Shown in pieces: positions 1 through 10,915 of a DNA stretch of 64,000 nucleotides (position 1 is the first letter of the stretch; every line of letters begins with the position of its first letter). A program made the translations under genes and the position numbers. Source of the stretch: Nymphaea colorata (Eukaryota > Streptophyta > Magnoliopsida > Nymphaeales > Nymphaeaceae); contig NC_045148.1 in the NCBI RefSeq assembly GCF_008831285.2, positions 18,409,002 through 18,473,001 on the forward strand, written 5' to 3'. Below the pieces are notes generated by a model. The model searched no databases. It saw nothing but the letters and a program-made list of their open reading frames with translations, and had not been told where the DNA came from.

Positions 1-906
1 TGTGGTTATAGTTCATCTTAAGTCTTAACTAGTTACATGATACATCACATTGCGTCTAGAAGCCCTGGCCTCTTTTTCAGCATGTTTACATCCTGTCCAT
101 ATTGTAGAAGCTTTGAACATTGACTACTAACAACTAATAAGTTTATGTCATCAACACTGAAAAGATGAAGATCATGAAAGAGGACGCTTTTAAAGTGCAT
201 CATCAACCTCATAAAGCAAGTTACTGGTTTATGTCTACATTTTTTTTTGGCACAGATTTTGAAAAGTGCTTTCAAAAGGATGCATGTTCTCAAATTTTTT
301 ACTTCTTGTAGAAAAGAGATGTTCAGCTATACTTTTTTCGAGTGTTTGTTTCATCTTTCTAGTTTTTATTTATGATTTTTCTTCAATTTTTAGGCATTTA
401 TATCTCCATCAAATAGAATACAATTTTGAACTTGTCTGCATTTAAGGATCTAGAATTTCCACTTAGTTAGGGAGATGAGGGTATTTTAGGACTTGCGTGG
501 TGATTTTTGCTTTGATTTCGGCATATTGTTTTTTATGTCTTATTGCTAAGAGGATTATCTAAAACCATTCAAACCAATCCAACTTGGCCCTGAAAGTGGT
601 TTTTAGGTGGATAGGAGAATGAGCTACAGATGTAGCAATTTCCCCTTAGCTATAGAATGAGCTACAGCTACAGAAGTAGCAATTTCCCCTTAGCAATCAA
701 TGATCCTCTATTTTTATGAGAGAGTTTGAGAACTCATCCCTTGTATAGAAGTCCCTAGGAGAGTTGGTGAAGTTCATTTTTCTACCCAACGAACCTATGC
801 TATTATGTGCATTCACCCTTTTTTAGAGTAGAATACCTTCCTCGTGGTGGTATATTATTTGATGTCAATATTTTTTTGTAAAAGTGATCATTTTCAGTTT
901 TGCTTA
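1..906. other. AT-rich sequence without a recognisable gene
   Basis: I see no gene here. The short reading frames have no family motif. A roughly 45-base stretch containing 'gagctacag' and 'tagcaatttccccttagc' occurs twice in near succession around 620-695, a small local duplication. The sequence runs directly into the Gypsy LTR that begins at 907. Confidence 0.6.
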
Positions 907-1195
907 TGTAATCACCCAAATTTTTTCAAAAAGAATGTCCACTTTTATTGAAAACACAAAACCCAATTTTTGGATCAAAATTGGTCCAAAGCCATAGTCC
1001 AAATCTAAATTAGATCCAAAAACCCAAGTTCAAATCCAAATCAAGCATTTGAGACTCATTTGCCATTCCTTTTGACAAAAAAGCCTCCTTTTAGAGGGTG
1101 ATTTTGGTCTTTTTATGGACAAGACTCATTTGCCATTCGTTTTTTACAAAGAACCTCCTTTTAAATGGTGATTTTGGTCTTTTTGATGGATAAAG
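907..1195 (+). repeat. Truncated 5' LTR of the Tat-type Gypsy element
   Basis: This matches the first ~290 bases of the 3' LTR at 6180, including two units of the 71-base internal repeat (starts 1052 and 1123). It begins TGTAATCACCC, which fits a TG LTR terminus. Similarity stops near 1195, just before coding sequence at 1211. The LTR's own TATA box and transcript start are therefore missing from this copy. Confidence 0.75.
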
Positions 1196-1210
1196 GTCTT
1201 TAGTATTGTT

Positions 1211-2158
1211 ATGATGAGTAACAAGACGGAAAGTTCACCCAAAAAACTTCCCATAATCCCAAAGACCTTTATCCTACAAAGCGGCGATGATAAATTGTCA
1301 GGTGACTCTTCAGATGGAGATTCGTGCTACTTGGGTGAGGTCCTCCCCTTGAAAGAGCGCATCGTTGAAGGAGAGTGGATTCAGACATTTAAGGTCCAGT
1401 CAATTACCCTTTCAGAAAAAGACCTCTCAAAATAGGGTTATTATCATGAAGAGGTTCTTTACATCGTCGTCCAGGTCAATGGGATGACTGTGCCACATGT
1501 CTTAATTGATGGAGGAAGTGGCTTGAACATTTGTCCTGATCTTACGGCCAAAGCTTTGGGGTTCCGTGAAGACAAATACCGCTCTGACGATATCAAAATC
1601 TGCGGATATGATAGTCGAGGCATGAGCAGTAAAGGTGCCATTGACATGAACGTGATCATTGAAAATTCCAGTCATCGCATTGTATTCCATGTGGTAGATG
1701 TACCACCATCATATAACTTGCTTTTGAGACAACCTTGGATCCACCAAGTATGAGGGATCTCATCCACGCTTCATCAATGCCTCAAATGGAATTTTAGCCC
1801 ATCAGTCATCACCGTACGTGCTGAGGATCCGGTCGAAAGGTTGGTGCAACCCATACTCCTTAGGTCAACTGATCTGGTGGATGTACCGAGCATAAGAACA
1901 ACAAAGGACAGACCTTTGGAAGAATGGATGCAGAACATGGAGATAGGCGAATCATCTGGGAGTGCCCATACTATTTCAAACAATCATGCCAGTTATAAAA
2001 AACATCCCTTATACGTTCATTTCATAAAAAACCCTAAGGGATTTCAGCTACTTCTCAAAGGTGGTTATCGTCCGTTCAAAGGCCTTGGGAAGAATGATGA
2101 TGGTCTATTGCAGCCGATCAATATCCCTTTTCAGATGAATACCAGGGGACTAGGATAA
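1211..2158 (+). pseudogene. Gypsy gag-pol part: aspartic protease and G-patch
   Basis: One frame can be followed through two stops (1433 and about 1751). The retroviral-type aspartic protease would cut the Gag-Pol polyprotein. Its active-site motif reads LIDGGSGLN (near 1502), with DGG where DTG or DSG is usual, a substitution common in plant Tat elements. The flap-side region ends in a PWIHQV-type motif near 1730, and the following 'STLHQCLKW' matches the usual continuation of these proteases. About 80 residues on, a G-patch-like segment is rich in glycine (GGYRPFKGLGKNDDG near 2062, ending RGLG at 2155). G-patches after the protease are known in Tat/Ogre elements. Gag is missing upstream because of the 5' deletion. 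Confidence 0.75.
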
Positions 2159-2169
2159 CATGAAAAAAT

Positions 2170-2336
2170 CTGAAGATCTTGTGGGCTGATATTGTTCACC
2201 TTTGTTTCAAATCCTCCCACGAATTTTGTAATCTTGAACTTCTTTTCGTCTCGTCTAGTCAATATGCAATGCAAAGTAATATTTTGTTATCAATTTTAAT
2301 TTTGTTCAATTTTCCATTTATACTCCTATCTCCAGG
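2170..2336 (+). other. Possible spliced intron between protease and RT
   Basis: The protease/G-patch frame ends at 2158 and RT resumes in another frame at 2337. The gap is T-rich, has a pyrimidine-rich tail and ends in 'ctatctccag' just before the RT frame, a good 3' splice site. Candidate 5' sites of GT type lie shortly after 2170. Ogre elements are known to splice an intron at this position. I infer the intron; without RNA the donor cannot be fixed, and a simple decay gap remains possible. Confidence 0.45.
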
Positions 2337-3266
2337 ATGTCAGAATTCAACATGTCTCAATTTCTTTTTTTTCCTTGGAAGTCCCCCCAAAAAGCATTTG
2401 TCAAACAAGCAGTCGATGAAATGGAACCTATGACAATACCCGAATCAGAGTTACTGGAATTTACTCAGATTCAGAAACAAGAACATCCCTCATCCATGGT
2501 TAATGATCTAATTGAAGAGATTAATATTGGAACCAGCAAGGACCCTAAAATCCTTCAAATTGGTACTAGTTTGTCAGTAGACGAGAGGAAAAGATTTGTG
2601 GACTTTCTTGTAAGTAACCAAGAAGCTTTTGCTTGGACTTATGAAGATATGCGGGGCTTAGACCCCCAGTTGGTTGAACACCGTTTGCCTTTAAGTCCTA
2701 ATTACAAGCCAGTTAAGCAAAAGTTGTGCATGCTTGATCCTCGACTAGAAGGACCAGTAAAAGAAGGATTAGAAGACCTACTAAGAGCAAAATTTATTCG
2801 TGCCATTGACTACCCCGAGTGGTTGGCTAATATCGTGGTTGTCCCCATGAAAAGTGGTAAAGTCAGATTATGCATCGGCTTTCGAGACCTGAACAAAGCC
2901 ACACCAAAAGATGATTATCCACTTCCAAACATCGATCTATTGGTTTATAGTACCGCAGGACACACAATGTTCTCTTTTATGGATGGATGTTCGGGATATA
3001 ACCAAATCAAATTAGCAGTCAAAGATCAACTTAAGACTGCTTTTACTACACCTTGGGGCACTTTCTGTTATACAGTAATACTGTTTGGGTTGAAAAATGC
3101 TGAAGCAACTTATCAAAGAGCCATGTCCACTATCTTCCATGAACAAATGCACAAAATTATGGATGCATATATTGATGACATATTGATTAAATCTAAAGCG
3201 AAAGAAACCACATTGAAACTCTCGCCCAAGTATTTGAGAGACTCTTACAGTACAAGCTTCGTTTGA
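2337..3266 (+). pseudogene. Gypsy reverse transcriptase (fingers and palm)
   Basis: An open stretch of 309 codons covers most of the reverse transcriptase that copies element RNA into cDNA. The family core is plain: PEWLANIVVVPMKSGKVRLC, then FRDLNKATPKDDYPLP, the palm FGLKNAEATYQRAM and the catalytic YIDD near 3169. Two conserved places are altered. A catalytic-core Asp before FRDLN reads Gly (CIGFRDLN), and the proline of the usual MPFGLKNA reads Leu (ILFGLKNA). The Asp change would by itself abolish polymerisation. The frame shifts near 3210, after which the thumb continues in another frame. Confidence 0.85.
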
Positions 3267-4021
3267 ATCCTCAAAAATGCGTGTTTGGGGTTGAATCGGG
3301 CAAACTTTTGGGCTTCATGGTCAGTGAAAGGGGAATCGAGATGGATCTTACCAAAGCTAAAGCCATCATCGATATGCCTCCACCTACCAATATCATGGAG
3401 TTGCGAAGCATACAAGGACGAATCCCATCCATCAAACGATTCATTTCTAATCTGGCCATGAGATGCGAACCATTCAACTAGCTGCTGAGGAAAGGTGTCA
3501 AGTTTGAATGGGGTTTTGGATGCCAACAGTCATTCAAAAGGATCAAGAAATACCTTTTAAATCCACCAATTCTAAACCCACCAGCGTTGGGTAGGCTATT
3601 GTTGCTTTACATCACAGTGAATGAGTCAGCATGTGGCAGCTTTTTGGCACAATATGAGTAAGGAAGTCGCATCGAGCATGCAATCTATTACATTAGCAAG
3701 ACTTTTGTCCAGTACGAAAAGAAGTACTCTCCAATAGAGAAAACTTGTCTGGCATTGGTTTGGTTGTGTCAGAAGCTGAGACATTATTTATTAGCTTGTG
3801 AGGTCGAGATACTCTCCAAGGTAAATCCTCTCAAGTACATCTTGGAACAATCATTTGTTAATGGGCGTGTCGTCAAATGGCAAGTTCTGTTGATGCAATA
3901 TGATCTTGAATATGTGTCTCAAAAGTCAATCAAAGGACAAGCAATTGCGGATCAGTTAGCAGACTTCCCTCACTACGAAGAACTCAAAACAAATGGTGAG
4001 TTCCAGATGAACATGTACTAA
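3263..4021 (+). pseudogene. Gypsy RT thumb/connection and first RNase H
   Basis: This frame continues RT (NPQKCVFGVESGKLLGFMVS, near 3263) through the connection domain into the element's RNase H, which would remove RNA from the RNA-DNA hybrid. Stops interrupt it near 3479 and 3660. Recognisable pieces are LYITVNESACGSFLAQ, then YYISKTFVQYEKKYSPIEK, and the end QAIADQLADFP, the usual linker before the second RNase H of Tat elements. The first Asp expected in the RNase H motif reads ITVNE, so this domain also looks inactive. Confidence 0.8.
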
Positions 4022-4023
4022 GA

Positions 4024-4290
4024 TTGGAAACAGTTTCGATATGGAAGATGTACTTTGATGGGTCCAGAAATGTGATGGGAGCAGGCATAGGCATCTTGCT
4101 CATCACTCCGGAAAACGAAATGATCTCGTACTCTTTGAAACTTGATTTTTCATGTACCCATAACATGGCTGAATATAAAGCCCTCATACAAGGACTTCGT
4201 TCTTTATTGAGTTTTCAAGTGAAAAGAGTGCATGCCTTCGGCAACTCTCAGCTTATTATAAACCAAGTGAATGGAGAATGACAAGTCAAA
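4024..4290 (+). pseudogene. Second (archaeal-type) RNase H of the Tat element
   Basis: About 85 codons carry the opening WKMYFDGSRN, the strand GAGIGILLITPENEM, HNMAEYKALIQGL and FGNSQLIINQVNGE. These match the additional RNase H that marks the plant Tat branch. The D of FDGS and the E of AEYKAL are kept, but the third acidic position usually in the D-S-Q motif reads N (FGNSQ). The frame shifts at about 4280 into the next stretch. Confidence 0.8.
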
Positions 4291-5740
4291 GATGAAAAGT
4301 TGGTGCCATATCAAGAAACCGCTACCTCTAAAGAGAGAAGGTAACCCAATTGCGGATGGCCTCGTGAGCCTAGGGTCCACTATCACCTTTCGAACCAATG
4401 AAGCAATCCGTTCTTTTAAGATTGGAAGATTGGAACACCCTACTTTTGAAACAACGACGCATGTTTATCATATCCAAGAGGGGAATACGCATTGGTACCA
4501 TGACATCAAAAAGTATATTGAAAGTGGAGAATTCCCAAACAGAATGTCCAAAAATGAACAGAAAGCAATTCAGCGTATGTCAGCAAGGTACTTTATTCTT
4601 GCAGGAGTGCTATACAAACGTGGATTTAGTACCGAATACTCTCGGTGTCTTGATGAAGATGAAGCAAGGGAAATCATCAAAGAATCACATCAAGGAGATT
4701 GTGGAGGCCATGTTGGTTACCAAAGCCTCACCAAACAAACAATCCGAGCAGGATATTATTGGCCTACTATGCAAAAAGATTATCACTAATTCGTCAAAAG
4801 ATGCAAAGAGTGTCAACTACACGCTCTAGTGATCCATGCCCTAGCCTCTCACCCACATTTTGTGGCATCTCCTTGGCCATTTTCAATGTGGGCATTTGAC
4901 GTAGTTGGACCGATATCCCCCACAGCTTCGAATGGCCATAAGTATTTTCTTGCTGCAACAGACTATTTTACCAAATGGGTAGAAGTCGTCACACTCAGAA
5001 ATGTGGAAGGACGTCATGTAGTGTCTTTCATTCATAAAAATCTTCTTTGCATATTTGGAATCCCTCATGATATAGTATCTAATAATGGGACTCATTTCAA
5101 AAATGAAAAGATGAGATAACTATGCAACAAATACCGCATCATGCATCATTTTTCAGCTCTCTACTACCCCCAAGGTAATGGACAAGTGGATGCCACCAAT
5201 AAGATCTTGATCCGCATCTTGGAACGGACAGTAGAAACTGGAAGAAACTGAAATAAAAAGATGCATAACACTCCATGGGCATATCGCACCACTATGAGAA
5301 CTCCAACAAATGTTACTCCAGTAGAGTTAGTCTATGGAACGGAAGTAGTCCTACCATTACATGTGTTGAAACCTGCTTTGAAATTCACTTCTGTTATAGA
5401 GCTTCCTCTAAATCAATATCAGCGGAAAAAGTTAATGTAGCTCGATTTGCTCGATGAAAAGAGGCTAAAAGCGGCTGAGCATGCTGAAGCTTATCGTCAA
5501 AGGGTCGCTAGACAATTTGCAAAGTCAGTTATTGAGAGACAGCTCAAAGTGAATGACTTGGTCCTACGATCGGTGGTATACCTCAGAGCACGACTGCATG
5601 GTAAGTGGGCACCAAACTGTGAAGGCCCATATGTTGGTAAAGAAGCCTTGCCCCGAAATTCCTACCGACTGACCGATGCTGAAGGGGTGGAACTTGCCGA
5701 TCCTATTAATGCCCTTCACCTCAAGAAATTCTATGCCTAG
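4271..5740 (+). pseudogene. Gypsy integrase with C-terminal tail
   Basis: Integrase would join element cDNA to host DNA. The zinc-binding HHCC part runs from about 4690 to 4815 (H..H...GHVGY...C..C). It is followed by the catalytic core DVVGPISP...GHKYFLAATDYFTKWVE. The second catalytic Asp is replaced: the motif reads IVSNNGTHF where D-N-G is usual. Stops or frameshifts occur near 4789, 5117 and 5250. The tail (5447-5740) has the familiar LKVNDLVLR and GKWAPNCEGPYV segments and ends LHLKKFYA, the normal end of Tat integrases. Coding ends at 5740. Confidence 0.8.
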
Positions 5741-5874
5741 TTCTTTTGTATTCACTTTTCAATCAATAACAAATATTTATGTTTTCACACTTAAACTACC
5801 ATTCTACCATTCAATCTATATTATTCTCAGATGTGAAACATGACGATTACACTGAGGCATTTTTTTATTATTAT

Positions 5875-6090
5875 TATTCAAGGGGGACCCATGCAGGCAA
5901 AGGGATAAACCTGCCACGTGAGAGCAACCCACGCAGGTAAGAGGTCAAACCTGCAATGCAAGCCAAGGCAACCCATTTCAGGGGGGTTAAACCTGAATTA
6001 AATATTGGCAAACTCATGCATGCAAGGGGTTAAACCTGCAATATAAGCTCAAACCACCCATTCAGGTAAGGGGTTAAGCCTGAAACATCT
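5875..6090 (+). repeat. Degenerate ~45-bp tandem repeats between pol and 3' LTR
   Basis: About five units carry the core 'aaggggttaaacctg' with 'cccatgcaggcaa'-type spacers. The same array, inverted and with about seven units, lies at 45,713-46,012 beside the related minus-strand LTR. Position next to the 3' LTR is therefore a family trait. Confidence 0.7.
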
Positions 6091-6326
6091 CTCAAAAAAT
6101 GTTTTGTTTGAAAAATTTGTGGTGTTTATCTTTGTTATTAAGCACGGTTAGCACTGGCTCAGTAACAAAGAAAGGCGTCTATAATCACCCCAAATTTTTC
6201 CAAAAAGAATGCCCACTTTTATTAAAAACACAAAACCCAATTTTTGGATCTAAATTGGTCCAAAGCCATAGTCCAAATCCCAATTAGATCCAAAAACCCA
6301 AGTTCTAATCTAAATCAAGCATTTGA

Positions 6327-6610
6327 GACCCATTTGCCCTTCTTTTTGACAAAAAAGCCTCACTTTAGAGGGTGATTTTGGTCTTTTTGGTGGACAAGAC
6401 CCACTTGCCCCTCCTTTTTTATAAAGAACCTCCTTTTAGAGAGTGATTTTGGTTTTTTTGGTAAACAAGACTCATTTGTCCCTCCTTTTTTTACAAAGAA
6501 CCTCCTTTTAAAGGGTGATTTGGGTTTTCTTGGTAAACAAACCCATTTGCCCCTCCTTTTTTACAAAGAACCTCCTTTTAAAGGGCGGCGATTTTGGTCT
6601 TTTACAAAAA
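6327..6610 (+). repeat. 71-bp tandem repeat in LTR U3, four units
   Basis: Units begin at 6327, 6398, 6469 and 6540, each starting 'acccatttgccc' or close to it and containing 'agaacctccttttaaaggg' and 'gattttggtc'. The truncated 5' LTR has two units at the same 71-base spacing (1052, 1123) before it is cut off. Confidence 0.8.
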
Positions 6611-6652
6611 AAAAAAAAAAATCAAATTTTGGTTTTTGGCTCCAAAATCCTC

Positions 6653-6660
6653 TATAAATA
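6653..6660 (+). promoter_or_regulatory. LTR TATA box
   Basis: TATAAATA stands at the right distance inside the 3' LTR after the U3 repeats. The inverted related LTR keeps TATAAAT at 44,681-44,687 (minus strand), which supports a real promoter element. Confidence 0.6.
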
Positions 6661-7925
6661 CGCTCCACTTCCCCCTCTTGGGCAAGATTGGCTCTTGGGA
6701 GAAACTCTAGTCTATTCTCACTTAAAGACTTAGAGTTTCTCTTGAGCTTTCTTTCTCTCTTTCTTCCTCTTTCCATTTCTCTCCAACTTGGAAAAAACCA
6801 CAACCCTCTTTCCATTTCTCTCCATTTCTCTTCCTCTAAAATCTTTCTCTTTATTCAAATCAATGATGTTTTACAATATTCCATATATATGTATATGTGA
6901 TAGTATATACACATGTGCATCTTTTCTACTGCCCTCTCTTCCTCTCTTTCTTTTAAAAGCTTCATTTTTCTTCTCTACTCAAATTCAAACCTCATTTTCA
7001 TAAACTTACATATATGTATCTATACGTATATAGATATACATATATATGTATATGTGTATGTGTGTACGAATGCATATCTTTCTTCATTTTAAATCTTTGA
7101 TTTTGTGATTTTCCATATCTCTTTCTCTTTCTCCTTCTATAATTTTTCTTACAATCAAATATCTCATCTTTTGCATTCTTGTGGACATTTTTCTTCTCCA
7201 AGATCATTTTCATTTACCGATTTCATTAAGACCACAACTCAAGTAATGACCTAATATTGGATTCATGTTTGATGGTCTACAATCCCAATCCATTTTCAAA
7301 AACTTTTCTTTCTTATATATGACAACTATAAAGACAAAATCTTAGATGTATGTTATGCTAGGAATGCCTTAGATGAATGTGGTGGTAGGAATGAGTCATT
7401 TTTCTTCCATTCATCTTAGGATTGATGCATTCATGCATTCACTTCCACTCAATATCACAAATGAGCAAAAACACATCTTTAAAAGAATTTAAGCAAGATG
7501 AGATGGAGCTCTAACTAGGTGGTAATCGTATTAGAGTAAATTCTCAAGTCTACTTAAATTCTTAAGAGAACACTAAAATGACTTCAAAGTGATTCCCCAA
7601 GCTTTTTAAATGATATTTAGAAGTTTTCCCAACTCTAGTTTTCATCAAAATGTTTCACATTCTCAAGCAATTATTCAAGAACCTTTTCAAAAGTTTGAAA
7701 CATCAAACTTCCAATATTCTTCTACACCGCATATAGAAAAGTTTTTTAAGCCAAAATGAAATGCATCAATAATAAACATAGCCCTTGGATTGATTACCCC
7801 CTGTAAAGGCGCTAGGAACGGTTCATCCACGTAACGGGCGAGTCCCTTTTTCTTTTATTTTGAAATAAAAAAACTCATTTTTGTGGAGCACTCTAAATAC
7901 CAAAAATTTTGAGATGCAAACAGCT

Positions 7926-8719
7926 TAAAAACATTTTAAAAGTGTCTCTCACACAATGATGTGGCTTTACTTTATTCTTAGTACCTCCTTGAGTAGAAGA
8001 ATAAAATTTTAAGATTTTGTTGCCAAACAATGGAAGAGGAAAATTGAAAAGATCCTAGATATGAGCAGTAAGGAAAGGTCCTGTGAGAAATTCAAGACTG
8101 AGAAATACTATTGACTCTGGTAATCAAGCTTTTGCAAGGATTTAGCAGGAAAATATCTTGAGAGAGAAGCCAAAATGCTTTGCAAGATCTTGACAAGTAG
8201 GAAAATGGGAGTTGAGAGATGGGCTCGGGGCTTGTGTAGTTGTTTCTCTAGGTTAGTAATCAAGAGTACCGGGTAGACATATAGGTGATTTATGTCTATA
8301 CCGTGAAGATAACGACTTATGAACCTTTGGTTCGTCGAAAACCCGCAAGGTGAAGCAGGTTGGATACGCGACAAAGCTACACATAGCCACCAAAATAGTG
8401 GAGCTTCGTAGTAGCCTTTGGGTGGTGAGGTATTCTCTCAAAGGTGAAGGTTGGCCTAAAAAAATCAAAGAAAAAAAAAGGCAAAAGCTGATGCAAGAGA
8501 AAGAAAGAAAAAAAAGAAGAAGAAAAAAAAGCAAAATGTGTTGCCAAGAGATGAAAGGCATGAAGGCTGAACTCACAAGAATTGAATGTGACAATCTTTG
8601 GTAGATGTGCGATTCTAGGGTCAATATCTTCTCATATTTTTTATTACCTAAGATGTTGAGGATGATTCCTTTATGTTCATATTTTGGAAATTGAAAGACA
8701 TCCCTTCTAGAGATTTGAC
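7926..8719. other. Unassigned sequence between Gypsy LTR and hAT element
   Basis: There is no family motif on either strand. An 84-codon plus-strand frame (8350-8604) is lysine-rich only because of an (A/G)-rich run at 8460-8540. The longer minus-strand frame (8253-8855) overlaps the same low-complexity stretch. I do not treat either as a gene. Confidence 0.5.
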
Positions 8720-8720
8720 A

Positions 8721-9472
8721 CAGTGTTGTACAATACATAAGATACAGGGACGATACATATCTTTTACAAAATACGATACGATACACCCCTTGTATCGTAA
8801 ATAGGGGTGTATCGTGCTTGTATCTTACGATACGTACGATACAGGCTGATTTCAAAAAATGGGGGTTGGAACCCCCTTTTTCGAGTTTTTTTTATAAAAA
8901 CCCGACCCTTCATTTTTACCTAGAGATTATGCCTCTATGGGGGGAAATCATCGATTTTCATCGTTAAATCATTTATTTTCAAAATGAAATCATGATTAAA
9001 CCATGGATTTGTGTGTGGGTGGCTGATTCTCGTTGGGAGGAAAGAGGTTTTTTGAAATCGTGAAGATGAAAATGTAGAAGAAGATGGAGAAGAGGATGAG
9101 AATGAATATGATGAAGATTATGAATGAGAGTCGAGAGTGCTTTTATTTTATTTGTATTGACATTGAACATTTTCTCAATTTCATTATCATCTTGTGATGT
9201 AATACATAATATCTAAAACTTGTTTTTTGATGTAGTATCTCATAAACTTATGGACCTTATGACTTATAAATCTATGTGTTTTTTATAAAGAACATATTAT
9301 TCTTGATTTTATTGATTTTTTATGAATTTCTTTCCTATTTTTTTGATTTATTAAAAAGACGATACAGTTACGATACGTTATGATTACGATACGGCCTATC
9401 TTAAAGCCAGACCGATACGGCATATCTTAAAGCCAGACCGATACAGCTTACGATACGCGTTTTACAACATTG
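8721..9472. mobile_element. Non-autonomous hAT-like DNA transposon (~750 bp)
   Basis: The ends form terminal inverted repeats: CAGTGTTGTA on the left and CAATGTTGTA when the right end is read from the other strand. The flanks are 'atttgaca' and 'atttgacg', an 8-base duplication with one mismatch; with the boundary moved one base, 'gatttgac' is perfect on both sides. Eight-base target duplications and CA...TG ends are hAT hallmarks. Both subterminal regions are crowded with CGATAC/GTATCG motifs (8740-8850 and 9358-9455), as expected for transposase-binding subterminal repeats. No transposase frame lies inside, so it would depend on a partner element. Confidence 0.75.
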
Positions 9473-9480
9473 ATTTGACG

Positions 9481-10873
9481 ACATTGATGCAAAATGAATC
9501 CTAATGCTTGTACGACACTATGTGTAAATGAAGGCCATATTATTTGCACAACACGAGCACTCATGCTTATTAGTTAAATTGATAATTTTTGAACTATTTC
9601 AAACTAAAAACTTGACATCTCAAGTCATAGGAAGAACTAACCAATCTCCTTTGGTCCTGAAAGATGTTTGTCATTTCATTACCAATCTCCTTTGCCCTTC
9701 AAAGATGCTGGCCATTCCATTACCAAACCATTAGTTCATTCATCGAGTAGATGAAACTCCTCAAACCTAGTCAACTAATGCTGACTGTGATCTCAAGAGA
9801 TGCATATCATTTGGGATAACTGATTAAGCCTGGCCCATTATTCCATCTTAATCAAGTGCCTTCAACATAACCCAAACTTAAGGGTGAGTCTGTCATGGAA
9901 AACCTTTATCTCTTTTCAAAAGGACTAGTCAATTTTTTAGTCGATTTTGAACTGTGACATTTTTGAAAGGTTCTATTCGTCGAAGTTTCATGGGTTTTGG
10001 GTTTTATGTCCTCGGGTCCTTCATGGTTTAGTCCAGGTTAGTCCTTGATTTCTTTCTTCTTGTGTCACGTTAGTGTCAGGTTAGTTGAATAGATCCTTTA
10101 GTTAGCTATTGCACATGTCCAGCATAGGTGATGGTCATTGCCTTGATTTGTTTTCAGTAGGATCCTATTTTGATTTAGTTTGATTATTTAGTTTTGTTGA
10201 GTTGGGCAATTGCTGGTTTGATTTTATAGTAGTTCAATCTTTTTTATTTTCTGCATTAATGGTTTCCAGCATAGTGTCATGTTTAGTTTTCACTTTCATT
10301 GTGACATGGGTTGTTTAGGTGTTTTGTTGTCTTAGTTGCTTGGTTTCATTTTTCAATGCCTTCACTTGTGTTGCAGCCGACTATCACTCGGCACCATGTG
10401 GGCCAAATAGTTCTGAAAAAGTGAGTCTGTGACAACTTGATTCTTTTGATAAATATAATCTTATCAAGTTCATGGGTGTGTGTGTCACATTCTTATAGAG
10501 TCTTTGATTTGCATATCATACACTGCTTAAGTTTGTAGGTTGATTGACTGAATATCTATTATTTTGTATATGTGTCTGGTCGTTGGTGCATAAACACCCA
10601 TGAGTTTGTACATGTGCATGTGTGTGTGTTATTTCTGTGCATGATTTAAGTATTTGCAAGTGTCTAGCCATTGTAAACAAATGAATACCAAATAAGGTTT
10701 CAAGTCATTCTGTGTATGTCATTTTGAATATTATATCCAACAACATGCATATGTGGTAATGACCTTTCTTTTTTTGGGCTTGAATGGTGCACTGGATGAA
10801 TCGAAACCAAGAGGACAACAAAGATAGAGTTAGGAATTGAAACTGCTGGTGCACTGGATGAATGGTTGAAGGT

Positions 10874-10915
<42 letters not shown>

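Larger units (their letters stand above)
907..7925 (+). mobile_element. Tat-type Ty3/Gypsy LTR retrotransposon, 5'-deleted and decayed
   Basis: The order is partial 5' LTR, protease, G-patch, RT, RNase H, second RNase H, integrase, 3' non-coding repeats, 3' LTR. The second, archaeal-type RNase H between RNase H and integrase is the known hallmark of the plant Tat/Ogre branch of Gypsy elements. The LTR starts (907 and 6180) share about 290 bases of clear similarity, beginning with the AATCACCC core. In the 5' copy the LTR breaks off near 1195 and the protease region follows almost at once. A deletion has therefore removed most of the LTR, the primer site and gag. Many in-frame stops and frameshifts show that the copy is dead. 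A related LTR and 3' end lie inverted at 43.0-46.1 kb. Confidence 0.85.
6180..7925 (+). repeat. 3' LTR of the Tat-type Gypsy element (~1.75 kb)
   Basis: The start is set by the AATCACCCC match to position 907 and to the inverted copy (a45596 side, which reads TGTTATCACCCC). A short purine tract (aacaaagaaagg, 6162-6173) lies just upstream, as expected for second-strand priming. U3 holds four 71-bp repeats and an A-rich run. A TATA box follows at 6653. The downstream part has AT microsatellites (7010-7070) and the end motif with 'ggcgctaggaac' and 'gggcgagtccc' (7810-7855). The inverted copy at 43.0-43.1 kb shares this end region up to about 7922, which sets the approximate right edge. Confidence 0.7.

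Noticed and set aside
6515-6815. Small plus and minus frames in the 3' LTR
   Set aside because: They lie over 71-base repeats and a poly-A run in U3 and are not shared as coding between LTR copies.
8253-8855. 200-codon minus-strand frame with a hydrophobic stretch
   Set aside because: The hydrophobic part comes from the complement of an (A/G)-rich run, and the frame crosses the hAT element's left end. No domain or conserved context.
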